This document shows, in pieces, positions 1-11,328 of a stretch of 64,000 nt of DNA. Both the position numbers and the translations under genes were made by a program. Every line of letters begins with the position of its first letter. Positions within the stretch are counted from its first letter, which is position 1. The notes beneath the pieces are model-generated. The model had not been told where the DNA came from, did not search any database, and was given only the letters and a program-made list of their open reading frames with translations. The DNA is from Excoecaria cochinchinensis (taxonomy: Eukaryota; Streptophyta; Magnoliopsida; Malpighiales; Euphorbiaceae), in NCBI GenBank assembly GCA_947683425.1, contig CANTUQ010000078.1:558001-622000 (forward strand), written 5' to 3'.

Positions 1-264
1 TCCACTTGATAATTATTTCTTTTATGCAAATATCTCCAAGGTACCATGCTCATAAATCACTCAATGAAATCTCTTAGCCCATTAACATCCTACTACCATA
101 CACTACTAACACACCATAATAATTCCTTTACTTACTTTATTTAATTAAGTTCTTAGCAACTCAATCCTTATTATCCATATTACTCATGCATAAATTACCG
201 AAATACCCTTCATTTAACCGACTTAGCTTGCCGATTCCGACTAGGCCCGACTTGGGGTGTTACA
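1..264 (-). mobile_element. LTR terminal fragment, gypsy family with TGTAACACCCC ends
   Basis: The segment ends in GGGGTGTTACA, so on the minus strand it starts TGTAACACCCC followed by a CTAGTCGGA-containing stretch. The complete LTR at 57350-61177 has the same beginning. Upstream it also shares the sequence accgaaataccc with that LTR. Only the LTR start is present; the window edge cuts the rest. Confidence 0.55.
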
Positions 265-352
265 CATTCCTTTATATTTATATATATAAAGGAATGTGTT
301 AGGGGCGAGATGGCAAAAGGGGATATATATATATATATATAAAGGAATGTGT
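262..352. repeat. Perfect hairpin plus duplicated copy
   Basis: ACACATTCCTTTATAT at 262-277 pairs perfectly with ATATAAAGGAATGTGT at 284-299 (16 bp arms, 6 nt loop). The right arm recurs at about 335-352 after a (TA)n run, and the flanking GCGAGATGGCAAAAGGG is also duplicated at about 305-322 and 358-374. It lies directly at the LTR border at 264. Confidence 0.8.
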
Positions 353-379
353 AGCCCGCGAGATGGCAAAAGGGTGGAA

Positions 380-695
380 GTATAAGGCCAAATTACATAT
401 TAAGCCATATTCATGTGTTCTCAAGTGTTGGCATTCTCTCCTTATGCCTACTTAAATACCACTAGCTTATATCAAATTTTAATTAATCATATGTTAGTTT
501 AATTAATCACTCTTAATAGCTAATCATGGCATTTTCCTTTTTAATCGCTAAACTTTTTATTTTTATTCAATGAAATCCTACTCTTTTATTATTTCTTGTA
601 ATTGAGTCCAATTCTAGTTCCTTCTTCTATAAGTACACATCGTCTAGCATTTAAATTTAGTACTTCATTCCAGGAGTCCAATTTGGGGCTTTACA
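380..695. mobile_element. Possible LTR end fragment (GGGGCTTTACA border)
   Basis: AT-rich, non-coding. It ends with GGGGCTTTACA, which resembles the GGGGTGTTACA-type borders nearby but is degenerate. No open frame and no second border were found, so the assignment is weak. Confidence 0.25.
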
Positions 696-1524
696 CCTAG
701 TGAGTTGAATAAGACACTAATTGGGCTCTTCCAAATGGCATCCAGTGAAGTGAGTTTGATTATTTAAATTCTATTTTTGAAAGTGAATTTCATAATGAGT
801 TTTGAGAACCGTTTCCATTATAGGCACAACTACATAAAATGGGGAATTGTTTTAATTATTAGTTAAAATTTGGAATTCACGGTTTTGTTTTTATTTTGTG
901 ATTTCTATATAAATGAAGCATAAATTATAATTCTCTTAAATAAATGATCTAATGGTGATGCTTTGCTAGACAAATTATTTTGATGTTTTTGTGTATGTAT
1001 TATCAAACTAGATATAAACAACTTTTGTGAGAGAGTTCATTCATTTTAAGAGTTTTTCTACTAAACTGTTGCATTGTATGGTGGTTGTCCTCGTGTAGGT
1101 ACACCAACATAGGAGACAAGAGAAAACATCTGCAGTCAATTGGGCCACTATAAAAATTATCTCTTATGTAACTTTCGTACTACTTTATGCTTCTTATATA
1201 TGTATAAAGTTTTCTATAATTTAAACTATATAAATTTCTTCTGACATGTAAAGTTAACTAATACATGGTTAAGTATAAATCTCCACTTTAATTTAGCTAT
1301 AGTGAAGTGAAAAGCAAATGCATAAAGAACAATGTGACATGACATGACATGAATAGCGCAAAAGTACCTAAGTATGCATGTGAACGGTGTAATAATATGT
1401 TAGTTTAAGAACATAAATTCTAATTTAATTACTAGCTTATAGTGTAATTTGAATATGTTTCCTTATTAGAGGTATAGTGTTTTAAAAGAATAAGTGTAGT
1501 TGAGTTGTTACTCAGGGTGTTACA
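696..1524 (+). mobile_element. Probable gypsy LTR 3' part
   Basis: This AT-rich, non-coding stretch contains GTGTAGGTAC at about 1095, the motif found near the 3' ends of the gypsy LTRs at 36300 and (reversed) 57740. It ends in CAGGGTGTTACA at 1524. The left limit is not defined. Confidence 0.35.
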
Positions 1525-1896
1525 TTATGCATTATTTTTGTGTTATTTTGGGATTATTATATAAGATCAGTTGTTCTCTAGCCACCTCCACTGTTGTCAC
1601 CATGAAGCTTCCATGCAAGGCACTTGATAGATCCATTTGCATAGAATTTTGATTTCAACTTAACTTGCGTATAGTTTGTGAGGTTTACATTTTCTATTTA
1701 TGGGTCCCCATAGTTAAATGACATTTCCATAGGAAAGTTGCAATTTGCTTTGATATATAATTCTTAGGAATATGCAACTTAATTTCTAAGGATCTTCGTG
1801 AATTCACAAAATCTCTTTTACCTACAATTTCCTAAAAGAGTTCCTTTGAGCGAAAACCTTTTCATGATATTTCATACTTGTATGTGCATATATAGA
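1525..1896. other. AT-rich stretch, nothing recognised
   Basis: I see no ORF, RNA gene or clear repeat border in this stretch. Confidence 0.5.
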
Positions 1897-2800
1897 GAGC
1901 ATTGCAATGACTAACTGACTTAATAAACTATTTGAGCATGATCTCTTAGCTTTAGGTACATTATGTCAATAAGCATGGAGCACATAATTGTCCATTGTCA
2001 TAGTAAATAACTAGAAAAACACATCCAAGGTTCCTGAACTTTAACATTTTTCTACATTATCTTCCAGTAATTTTAAAAATTAACATTGGATTCCTGTACT
2101 TTTGATATCACTCACATTAGGTCATATTTGGACTAAACTAATGGAATTGAAATTCATGATTTATTAATTTCGCATGAAATCAACTTAAAGTGACCATGGA
2201 CCTGCAAAAGATAAAAAAAATAAAAAAGAAATTGAAGAAAAACCAATTCTTCACCTTACATACATACATACATATACACATAGAGAAAGAGAGAGAGATC
2301 CATTTGTATGAAATCATTGCGCTTCACAAAGAGAGCATTCCAATAACTTGCTAAACTATTCGCGCGTGATCTCTCAGCTTTGGGTATATTATGTCAAAAA
2401 GCATAGAGTAGCTATTGGAAAAATACATCCTAAAGTTTATGAACTTTAATGTTTTTCTACAATATATTCATGTACTCCAAAAGTTAACATTAGATCTCTA
2501 TACTTTTGAGGTTACTCACATTAGGTTCAATTTAGATGAGATTGGCAGAATTGTAACGCACAATCTATCAATTTCGCGTGAACTTAACTTAAAATGACCG
2601 TGAGACCTACCAAAAGTTAAAAAAAAATAAAATAAAATAAAATAAAATAAAAAGCCAATTCATCACCTTTACATACTTACAACATACATATATGCACAAA
2701 GAGTGAGATCCATCTATATAAGATCATTACGCTTCATAAGAGAGCATTCCAATAACTTGCAAAATTGTTCGAGCATTATCTCTCAACTTTAGGAATATTA
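1897..2800. repeat. Tandem repeat of ~420 bp, about 2.2 units
   Basis: A unit beginning GAGAGCATT(G/C)CAAT starts at about 1897, 2331 and 2741. Within each unit follow a 'gaactttaa..tttttctac' segment, a 'cactcacattagg' segment and an A-rich tail (2210, 2620). Copies have diverged by substitutions and small indels. The last copy is interrupted at 2800 by an LTR-like start. No coding capacity was seen. Confidence 0.6.
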
Positions 2801-2890
2801 TGTTGGATATATGCCCTAGAGTTCTAATCACATTTAGATAGAGAAAATAATAAGAAAATGATTAATTAAAGGAATTTAATTAATTGTGCA
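2801..2890 (+). mobile_element. Copia-type LTR start, fragment
   Basis: TGTTGGATATATGCCCTAGA at 2801 is the kind of terminus common in plant Ty1/copia LTRs. Only about 90 bp can be attributed before a different LTR border appears. Confidence 0.35.
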
Positions 2891-2999
2891 TGCACAGAAA
2901 AAAGTCCGTAGAAATGTCCGAAAAGTATTATTCACCCGGTGCCACTATTTACTATCGAAAAATGCTATTCATGATTAACCCGATATTGGGGCCGTTACA
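2891..2999 (-). mobile_element. Gypsy LTR start fragment (minus orientation)
   Basis: The segment ends GGGGCCGTTACA, so on the minus strand it begins TGTAACGGCCCC. It abuts another minus-oriented LTR at 3000. Confidence 0.35.
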
Positions 3000-3690
3000 A
3001 TTTCTTTAGAGAAATCTGATATTTGGGGTATTTATAGGTGGTTTATTGGGCTTGCGCTGGTCTAACCATCTCAAGCCCCTTTTTGACATTATGGCCCATT
3101 AAGCAATTCTAAATTATTTTTCTAATTTTCCAATCTCAATTTCTCCCAAAATCAATTTCATAATTCTTAAAATATATAAATTAATTTTAAAAAAAAAAAT
3201 TCAGCTCAATCGAAGTCCGTTTCCTGTCCGGTTCATTTAAACCGATCCAATTCGATAATTTTCAGTGTTACCGTAAAAATTATTTTTTACAGTCAAAAAT
3301 TTTTAAATATTATTATAAGTCTATCCATACCCTTAAAACAATTTGTAGAGACCAGTTGCTATTTTTAAAAATTTGGTCAAACTTTCGGTCAAACTTAGTT
3401 ATTATTTGAATCGAATCAAAGATTTTTCTTATTTTTAACTTTTGAAAACCTATTTGACCTCATATTCACTCCAAATTTCATCACTAAACTCCTATAGTCT
3501 AATAAAATATTTTTCTCCTCCGGATATTCAAGGGGTTCACCCATCACAGGCCTTCTCTCCCCTGAAAACGTTTAACCTTATAACTTAACTAAATTTCAGG
3601 ATGTAATTTCTGGTATTTTCACACCCAAATCACATTATACACTCTACAGAGTTCACTGATTACTACTAACTCAAATTTCAGGCCATTACA
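3000..3690 (-). mobile_element. Gypsy LTR start, same family as the LTR at 24245
   Basis: On the minus strand this begins TGTAATGGCC at 3690 and follows the order of the LTR starting at 24245: a GAAATTTGGAGTGAA motif, GGTTTGACC-like and TTTTTAAAAATAG segments, then GACTCCGATTGAGCT-like sequence and a TATA box. A minus-strand TATAAATA lies at 3029-3036, about 650 bp from the LTR start; the counterpart at 24946 is about 700 bp from its start. The 3' portion is missing. Confidence 0.6.
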
Positions 3691-5080
3691 ATTAATTCCA
3701 AATCTTTTTCACTTACTAAAAACTTTTTAGGAACTATAAGCTTTGATTCTCGCCATGCCCCTAAAAGCTCCCAATTCTTATACTCACTTGCATAAAAATA
3801 TTTTTTATGAACCAAATCAATAATATAATGAAATATTTATCGTGATATTCTATCATTAGCTCTTTTGATTGAAAAAAATAATAATAATAAATTAGATTTG
3901 GATATATAAATTAAGTTGTGAAATGACATTATTAGAACATACAAATCCATAGCACGATAATAGTTGAGAGGACTAGTGATATCAATTTCTTGAAACTTGT
4001 CAGCATACACTTATAATCAAAAACAAATTTAGAATTTAATTTTAGATGACAAATTTGTTATATTGTACAACAATAAAACATTATGTTTAGCGTCAATCTC
4101 ATTCGAAGTGTAAGAGGAATGATAAGACCTGTATATGAGATTAAAATGGGTTGATAACATTTTTCAACTTTCTGGGTTATCATTATCCAATGGTCAAAAT
4201 ATAAGAATATTCATAATCAAACATAAAGACTTGAGAATCTAGCAAATAGCCAAATACAATTCCAAGGACTAGAGAATAAAAACAGAAAGGCCTGTTTAAA
4301 GTGAGGAAAAAATATTGAGGGCTAAGTAAAATTTTTTTCATCTTATTTGTTATATAGTATAAAATAAAAGTGGCATAGGCAAATTAAAACATTAGCACCT
4401 AAACTAAACATGTCAAAAACTAAAGCCAAATACACACAGTTAGCCTATGAAGCAAAGGATACAAACCTAAGTTGCATCATCTCAAAAGAAGCATTATAGC
4501 CACAGTTAATAAATTCAAACTGTTCCCGTTTCGACTCCGTTTATGTACACACTCCCTGGCTGTGAAACTCATTGTACACATATCCACAGGGACAGGAAGT
4601 GAGAAGGGGTATTAAATCAGAATTCCCATTACAAGCAAGTATACAAAGCAGCAACGAATTTCCAACCTTGGTTGCAATTAGGACCGACCAGAATCACATG
4701 TTTTACTTTTTGTTAATGGCATGTAATATGTAGAAGTTTATGTCCACAGAACTGCCAAACTAAAATCATTTAAAAAAAAAAATGTTTTGGAAAATGACTA
4801 CACCAGGATTTAAGAGTTTCAATCATTTGCTGTTTTACAACGCATCAATGATCTGCCTCCAACCATAAGCAGAGAATCAAGTCTGTCCCTCGAAAGTTAA
4901 CTAAAAACACAATGTTCCTCTTTCTTTACACACCAGGCATTGCCATATACAGGAGGTAATGGGCATTCAGAATGATTTTGTTTTCAGAATGCTTCTCCTT
5001 GTGCTTTTCACTTTGCTTTCCAACAAAAAGGTCATCAACTATAATTATTGGACCTAATATGCATGGACATGCCTCGGTCA
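3691..5080. other. Intergenic DNA and probable 3' UTR of the E2 gene
   Basis: No ORF of note and no transposon border. The part next to 5080 presumably includes the 3' untranslated region of the minus-strand E2 gene, but I could not place a polyadenylation site with confidence. Confidence 0.45.
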
Positions 5081-8000
5081 TTACACTTTATCATCATGGA
5101 ACCACCACCTAGTCTCCTTTGGGGATCTGCCATTTCTACAGTTCTTTACATAGCGATCATTATCTTCAGGGCGTTGCTGCCAGCCAAATGAATTTAAATG
5201 TGATATCAGACATAGATCAATAATCAAATTAATTCAAACATCTGCTCTAGCCATTTCATCATATTATTGTAAAACATAAATGGCATGATTACATTTGAAA
5301 AGAACAAAATAATTACGAAAGTATGAACATATATATACCTATTTCAACAAGAAAATGGAGATAAATATGCACATAGAAAATAAATTGATCATAAGAACAA
5401 ACCTTCACAGTTGAGCTTGACAGCATTGAGAGAATGCTGATGCAGACAGAACTCACAGTCATGGCAGGAGACCATGAATCATATAATATATCTGCACTTC
5501 GTAACACAGTCAGTTTTCAGTTTTCTTATGGAGATAACATACAGCACTCTCTGGACCAAAGCAACATGAAAATATGACATAATATAATGGATCTGAAAGC
5601 CAAAAACAAGTCAAATATCAAAACCAAAGTTACTTCAAACTTTAATCTCAGAAGCTTTTTATCCCTTCGGTTGTCAAAAACTGCTACATGATAATCCACT
5701 GACACCTGACTGTTTGTCATGTAATTTCAAATGTTATCATTTTATGGTTAAAAAAGACAAAGGCATATGGTTATCATGCACTGCAATTAATGCTCTAAAA
5801 TATCCAGGATGTAGACAATTGGTTTCCAAGATGATTATCATTTATTCAGCAAATATCTACCACAGGGTACACAAATATCCCTTTCTGCAGCTATCAAGTA
5901 TCGCATCTATTTTTGCTAAAATTAGCAATATGCATATCCTCCATATAACATTTCACTAATAAGAAATACTTCCAAAGCCATGGATAAGGAAATATCGTTT
6001 CTACAGCTATTACCATAATTACCTATTTCTGCCAAAATTTGCAGTAGCCACATCCTCTATATAAAATTTCAACACTGAGAAATATTTCCAAAGTAAATAG
6101 AATTACCTAATCATTTTCATTGATGTAGCATCAATTATATGCTAAAAATAATAGTAATAATTAGAAATATACAGCAACATAATAAACCCATTTCCCAAGC
6201 TGTCTAAAACGCATAATAATTGGTTAAACCAAATCCTGAGAAAAGAATAACTCCTAGATAGATAACTTGTTATTTACTTGGATAACACATGATCATTTGC
6301 ACTACTGGAAAAAATAAATAAATAAAGTGAGGAAGCAAAATGGTGATTATCCACAAGCAAGCACAAGGAAACTTGGCAATGGACAATCCTCTCAGTTAAC
6401 AAACTTATGAATCCTTGCAAGATAACTTAATATGTTTTTATATGTAAATATTGAAATTCAAAAGTGCATAAAAATTTAAGGAAACAAAAGGCTGAAATTT
6501 CATGCATATTTACTTAAGGTTCTCAAATTATCCAGAGGAGGAAAAAGACAGAATTCTGAGGTTCTAGGGATTGCTTTCTTACATGAGAAAACATGAAGAG
6601 TTAACTCAGATTTAGGTGGTGCACATATTAAAAACAGTAAAGGAGAATGAACAAGTGGCAAAGAAAAGGAATCAGTATTTGGAAATTCTTTGCTCCATTT
6701 CCTCATCTTGTGTAATGATCAAATAATCCCAGAGAGCTAGCTGAAAGGCAAACTATATATAGTTCTATTCTCATGAAACAGTTAGAGCCTAAGCCTTAAA
6801 TTTAAAAAAAGACAGGTCAAAACAAAGTTTGCCTTTTATGAGAAAACAAATCATTTCCTTTCGTTTGGTTTAAACAACAGAAAATGGGTGAAGATTGTAT
6901 TAAAAAATATTTTTCCCCCAATAAAGGAAACATCGAGATTCAAAATATACTAGACGGTCAATGTGCCAGAACGCTTGAAAATGCTAACCAATAAAAGTTA
7001 AGGGAACTAGGAAACTAAAATATCAGCAAAAACGTAACAAATTGACATTTAGCAATTTCTGAAATATGAAAATCTCCTCAAAGAAGACACCAGAAAAACA
7101 AAAGAATCTAAATAATTAATCACCATGAAGCAATAATAGAAGACAAGAAATGACCATCACTTTCAACCAATGAGCAAACAAAAAACGAACTCAAAACAAA
7201 GAAATGAACATGATGATGCTGCATAAATAGACGAACGAAAAACCATATCATGAAACCTCCAAGAAATGCGGGCCACAGATAATGGAAACTGGGGACAAAA
7301 TACAGCAACCAAAAACAAAACATGCAAGTGATACCTTTGCAAATTTAAGGCACGAAAAGACACATAAAATCCCAAAATTTACCTAAACAAATATGACCGT
7401 TGCTATAAATATGCGGGTGAAGTGGAGCCGGATGAAGAAAAATAACCTGTTTAACCAAACACAGCCATTATAAAAACTATGTTATGCATGGCAAACATCT
7501 ATCAAAATAAAATCTGAAGAGATATTTTTACTATTATTCTGCAAACCTGGGGAGCTTCCATAGGGTAATGCTCTGGGAAGTCAACTTGAAGTTGATATGT
7601 CTCATTAGCATAAAGGGTTCCAGGAGCTCCAATTACTTCAATTACCCACCTTTATTTCAAAATCCAAACAAGCCCCAACGCCAGAAGGAGAAAAGGGTAT
7701 TAAACATTCATGGTTAAAACTTGCGGAATCGGACAAAATAAAAAGTACAAATCAAATCTTTTTCAGACTGATACAAGAACCCATTTAAAATAAAAATTGA
7801 ACCAAACGTTAGTCTCTTGAAAGGAAGCAAACCTTTGAAGATTATCGGTGACTTTGTGTTTAAAGCCAGTGGGAGGGTTGACCTGCCACTCCACAAGCTC
7901 TTTCTGGAGGCGATTGCAAGCAATCTTACTTAGTGCCTAGAAAAATTAAAATCGTAAAAGTAAAAAAAAAAAAAACACAAATCAAAATCAATTAATCATT

Positions 8001-8099
8001 CTAAAACTCAATTAATTGAAGGTGCGTCATAAACTAAAGTTCAGAAAAACAAAGAAGTTAAGATTAAACCTTGCGAGATGTTGCGGAGGAGCTGGTCAT
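5081..8099 (-). CDS. UBC16-like: E2 ubiquitin-conjugating enzyme, plant UBC15/16/17/18 type (six exons)
   Basis: Ubiquitin-conjugating (E2) enzyme that takes ubiquitin from E1 onto its catalytic cysteine and passes it on with an E3. Coding exons on the minus strand: 8099-8070, 7936-7833, 7649-7547, 7446-7383, 5491-5403 and 5176-5081. All introns are GT-AG, and phases join to 486 nt (161 residues plus stop), the usual length for this plant subgroup. It starts MTSSSATSRK; the E2 fold includes WVIEVIGAPGTLYANETYQL, the HPx segment (HPHIYSNG), and HICLDILYDSW with catalytic Cys99. It ends in a basic WWFHDDKV tail after NGRSPKETR. The 1.9 kb fourth intron holds nothing recognisable. No stop or frameshift breaks the model, so this is the one clearly functional host gene here. 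The subgroup assignment rests on overall resemblance and the C-terminal tail; the exact orthologue is uncertain. Confidence 0.93.
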
Positions 8100-8300
8100 G
8101 TTAAATTAAAAAGCCTTTTAACAATGGCCGGGAGAAGGGCAGAGAGAGAAAGTGCGAGTAAGAGAGAGTTGATGAAAGGGACAAAGAGAACCAGCTACGG
8201 TTAATGAGGGCGTGACCTCCTTTGTATTCCCCACTGCTACCATATGCCCATACCCACGATTTTATTTTAGTTTTTGCTTTTTCCCATTTCTTCAAATGGA
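8100..8300 (-). promoter_or_regulatory. Probable 5' UTR and core promoter of the E2 gene
   Basis: Read on the minus strand, the ~120 bp before the ATG is rich in CTCTCT runs (about 8135-8175). This is a common plant core-promoter/5' UTR feature (pyrimidine patch). No convincing TATA box was seen, so the transcription start is not placed. Confidence 0.35.
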
Positions 8301-9613
8301 TTTTCATAGTGAACTACCGAATCAGACGGGTTCGGATTCGGGTTCCAGTCAATATTATTCCTGATGTAGTTTCGTGTCAACCTAGTTTTGAAATATAGTT
8401 TTGAATCCTGAATTGTCGAAACACAACAGGCAGTTATAATCTTAATTGATAACCGGATACTTTTTTTAAAAGTTCAATTTCGTATTGCTCCTGAATCCGA
8501 ACAGTCAAACTGATTTGAAATCTTTCAATAACAGTTCGGTATATGTCAATAGCTCGGAAAAAACTCGTCTCTGTAGGTTATCAAGATTGTCGGAATCTTT
8601 CAAAACTTTCATTCTATAAGAACGCGGTTTTTTCGTGTTCAATTTTATATAATCAGGAATCAATTTTATCTAATCAATGATCATCCTTATCCAATCAGAA
8701 ATTAATCATATGTGATTAGGAAAAATCCTTCTCATCAGTCTTTGAGTTCTACTCCAGTTAGGTCTTCCAAGTCCTGTCCTATTGGGAATACATATCTTAT
8801 GCGAAAATGAACTTTTTCTACAACACTGATTCGTAACTCTATAAAAAGTGGAATTCAGGTATTTTTTTTTCCGTGATTCTTTCCAATTACAATACCTATT
8901 CTATCGTCAATCTTTCTGACTAAACCGTCGGAGTATTTTTGATCGAAAATCCGCCGAAATTTTGTGTTTTCAGGTGATCATTTCAAGCTGCCAGCTCAAA
9001 AATTTTGGATCGTCATCATTAATTCATTTTCGACATCGACCAAAACTTTCATATGCTTTAAATAAGGTGAGTATTTTTCCTTGGAAAAAAAATTAATTAG
9101 AGAATTTCGATAAAATATTTAAAAAATAAATATACTTCTATTAAAACACAAATCAAGTTACAGATAAATGAGGAAAAATATGTTACAATTAATAGAAATA
9201 ATTTTATAAAATCTGAATTACTATGCATATCAATGGTTATACAATCGTATACCAAATTAACTAGAGATTAAATAGGATTTTTGTTTTGAATTTTCAGAGA
9301 AGCTGATAGTTGTTTCAAGTCTATCAGCTCACCTTTTATTATTTGGTTAAAATTGTAAAATTGGAGCTTGTAGCTATTTTCAAAAGGCAATATTTTAGAA
9401 TTTTTTTATGGAACTGTTGCTAATTTATTGAATACAAATACCAATTTTCTTTTTCAGTTCTAAATTCATCGGAATTTCTACCTCACGTTGGTTATATACT
9501 TTTCGTTAAGTTAATCCATTTTTTATTTTTTTATGTTTTTAATTTCAATTAAAAACACTTACTCCTTTTTTTTAATTCTTGCCATTTTTTGTATTTGCTC
9601 CATTTGGTTTAGC
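8301..9613. other. Intergenic DNA, nothing recognised
   Basis: AT-rich sequence without a supported ORF, repeat border or RNA gene. Confidence 0.5.
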
Positions 9614-10125
9614 TGTTGAGTACAGTCGATGGTTGGTACCTGTTACCAATAGCTGATATTTAATTAATATTTAAGCATATATAGTTGGGATACGCCCATA
9701 ACTAATATGAATCGAGTTCTATATCCAGATCGAATTAAGTAATCTGATTGAGATTACCTGATCCTATCTCAGAAAGAATCAGAGTTATATTAGAGATAGA
9801 ATTTTAGTTTTTAGGATCTAGATCTATAAATAGATAGGAGATCTCAGAGTTTAGTAACGAGAATTATTAAAGCCGCAAGGCTGCTCTCGTTCACACTCAT
9901 GCTCGTTTTTTCTCTTAATCTTCAAGGGGTTTTTAGATCGTGAATTAGCTTCTGTTATCCCGCAAGTGGGTAGGAGCCAGACTAGTGACCAAAAATCGAG
10001 GGGATCCTTGTAGACGCTTCTGCAACATTTTTGCACTACAAGATAAGAGGTAGGTATCATTATTTAATATTACCTCATGCGTTTATTTGATATATATTTT
10101 TCCCTTTATTGGTATCAGAGCCACT
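9614..10125 (+). mobile_element. Copia-like LTR end, TATA box and tRNA-Met primer-binding site
   Basis: TATAAATAG at 9825-9833 is followed after ~285 bp by TGGTATCAGAGCC at 10110-10122, the classical plant primer-binding site complementary to initiator tRNA-Met. The possible LTR start TGTTGAGTACAG at 9614 is tentative, and the base just before the PBS is not the canonical CA. No gag or pol follows; the element is cut by another LTR at 10540. Confidence 0.45.
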
Positions 10126-10450
10126 GTTTTTGCATCATGGCATGTGGCTTAAAATTGATATAAAATTTTATGTGTAAAATTGGTAAATTTAGGATGCATG
10201 AAATATAAAAAATTTGTTTTTTGTGTGAATAATATATATATGTATATATTTCGGCTCAAAAATTGTGTATGTGTACACCGCAATTCGAGGGGACGAATAT
10301 AAATGTGCAAAACGCTGAACTAAAAGTTGGGATTTTTAATTTTGGACCTTACCATTAGATTCATAGACCCCGAAAACCCCCCACTCAAAATTTGAACACC
10401 AAAATTTGCTGAAAAGGCAGCGCCGGTGGCCTACATGCGCACAAATACGT

Positions 10451-10476
10451 GTCAATAATGATGAGTCATTATTGAC
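10451..10476. repeat. Perfect 11-bp stem-loop
   Basis: GTCAATAATGA and TCATTATTGAC are exact reverse complements separated by the 4-nt loop TGAG. It lies in the leader region after the copia-like PBS. Confidence 0.8.
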
Positions 10477-10539
10477 ATATGGCCCAATAGGTGCACGCCA
10501 CGTGGATGACAGTGGTCATGCCACATGGCAGTGACGTAT

Positions 10540-10848
10540 TGTAACACCCCTTACCCGTATGTAGTAAACCACCACGATAGGTGTATGGTGTCACACGACA
10601 ACTACATTATCCTGATTACATCCACTATATTGTGTTCAGAATTATAAAATTTCTTTTATTATATGATTAAAAAGGCACACATTTCCCATAATATCATACT
10701 CATACAATTCATAAGTATCATATTTAATTTTCATTACATTATATATTCTTATGTACATACTTATACTTGTTTACTCATACTACATATTACAAATTCCATC
10801 TTAACATCCAAAAGATTTCAATCGCGTAAATCATGTCAAAATCATTGT
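10540..10848 (-). mobile_element. Gypsy LTR end fragment (TGTAACACCCCTTACCCGTA border)
   Basis: The first 20 bp are the same as the left border of the LTR at 57350 except for the base at one or two positions. In that copy this side is the 3' end of a minus-oriented LTR. The fragment is AT-rich, non-coding and fades into an Ogre-like LTR start near 10849. Confidence 0.5.
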
Positions 10849-11275
10849 TGATATTGGAGGCAGCTTTTGATCAGGGTTACCCGATGAAGATTATATTGAT
10901 CCAAAGTAGCCAAAGAATTGAAGCACGTGGCTCTCTTTTCTGGGTTTTGTATTTTCTAAAAAGAAATTAATTTCAAAAAAAATTGATTTTTTGGCTACTC
11001 TCTTTCGGAATTTTCAATGCTTAAAAAAGAGGTCTCTTTTTAAAGCTTCCATTTTTTAAAATTAAAAAATATATAAAAATTACAATTATTAAAAAAAAAA
11101 GAAAAGAAAAAGAGATGGATTAATTAATTAATTAATTTAAATACATTAGAAAAACCAAAAAATAAATAATGGGATATTTAGGAAAAAATAAAGGAAAGAA
11201 AAAACTACCTAAAATAGGATATAAAAAGAAGAAAACCTAGAATATAAAAGGGGGGGGGGGGGGGGGGGAAGGCGT
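10849..11275 (+). mobile_element. Ogre/Tat-like LTR U3 fragment with TATA box
   Basis: The segment GGCAGC..TGATCAGGGTTACC..GATGAAGAT matches the U3 start found in the other Ogre-like LTRs (reverse complement near 55860-55895). A TATAAAAAG box at 11220-11228 is at the same distance from the start as the box in the LTR at 62519. The rest of the LTR is missing. Confidence 0.45.
11250..11268. repeat. Homopolymer run of 19 G
   Basis: Nineteen consecutive G residues follow an AAAA run, right after the TATA-like element at 11220. Confidence 0.85.
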
Positions 11276-11328
11276 TAAATCAAAGAAAAAGAGGTTAGGA
11301 GTTTCGTAGGTAAGTTATAATACATCAT

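Noticed and set aside
5313..5507. 64-codon minus-strand ORF starting MLRSADILYD
   Set aside because: It is the fifth exon of the E2 gene read through its intron borders; the true reading enters at the acceptor at 5492 and leaves at 5403.
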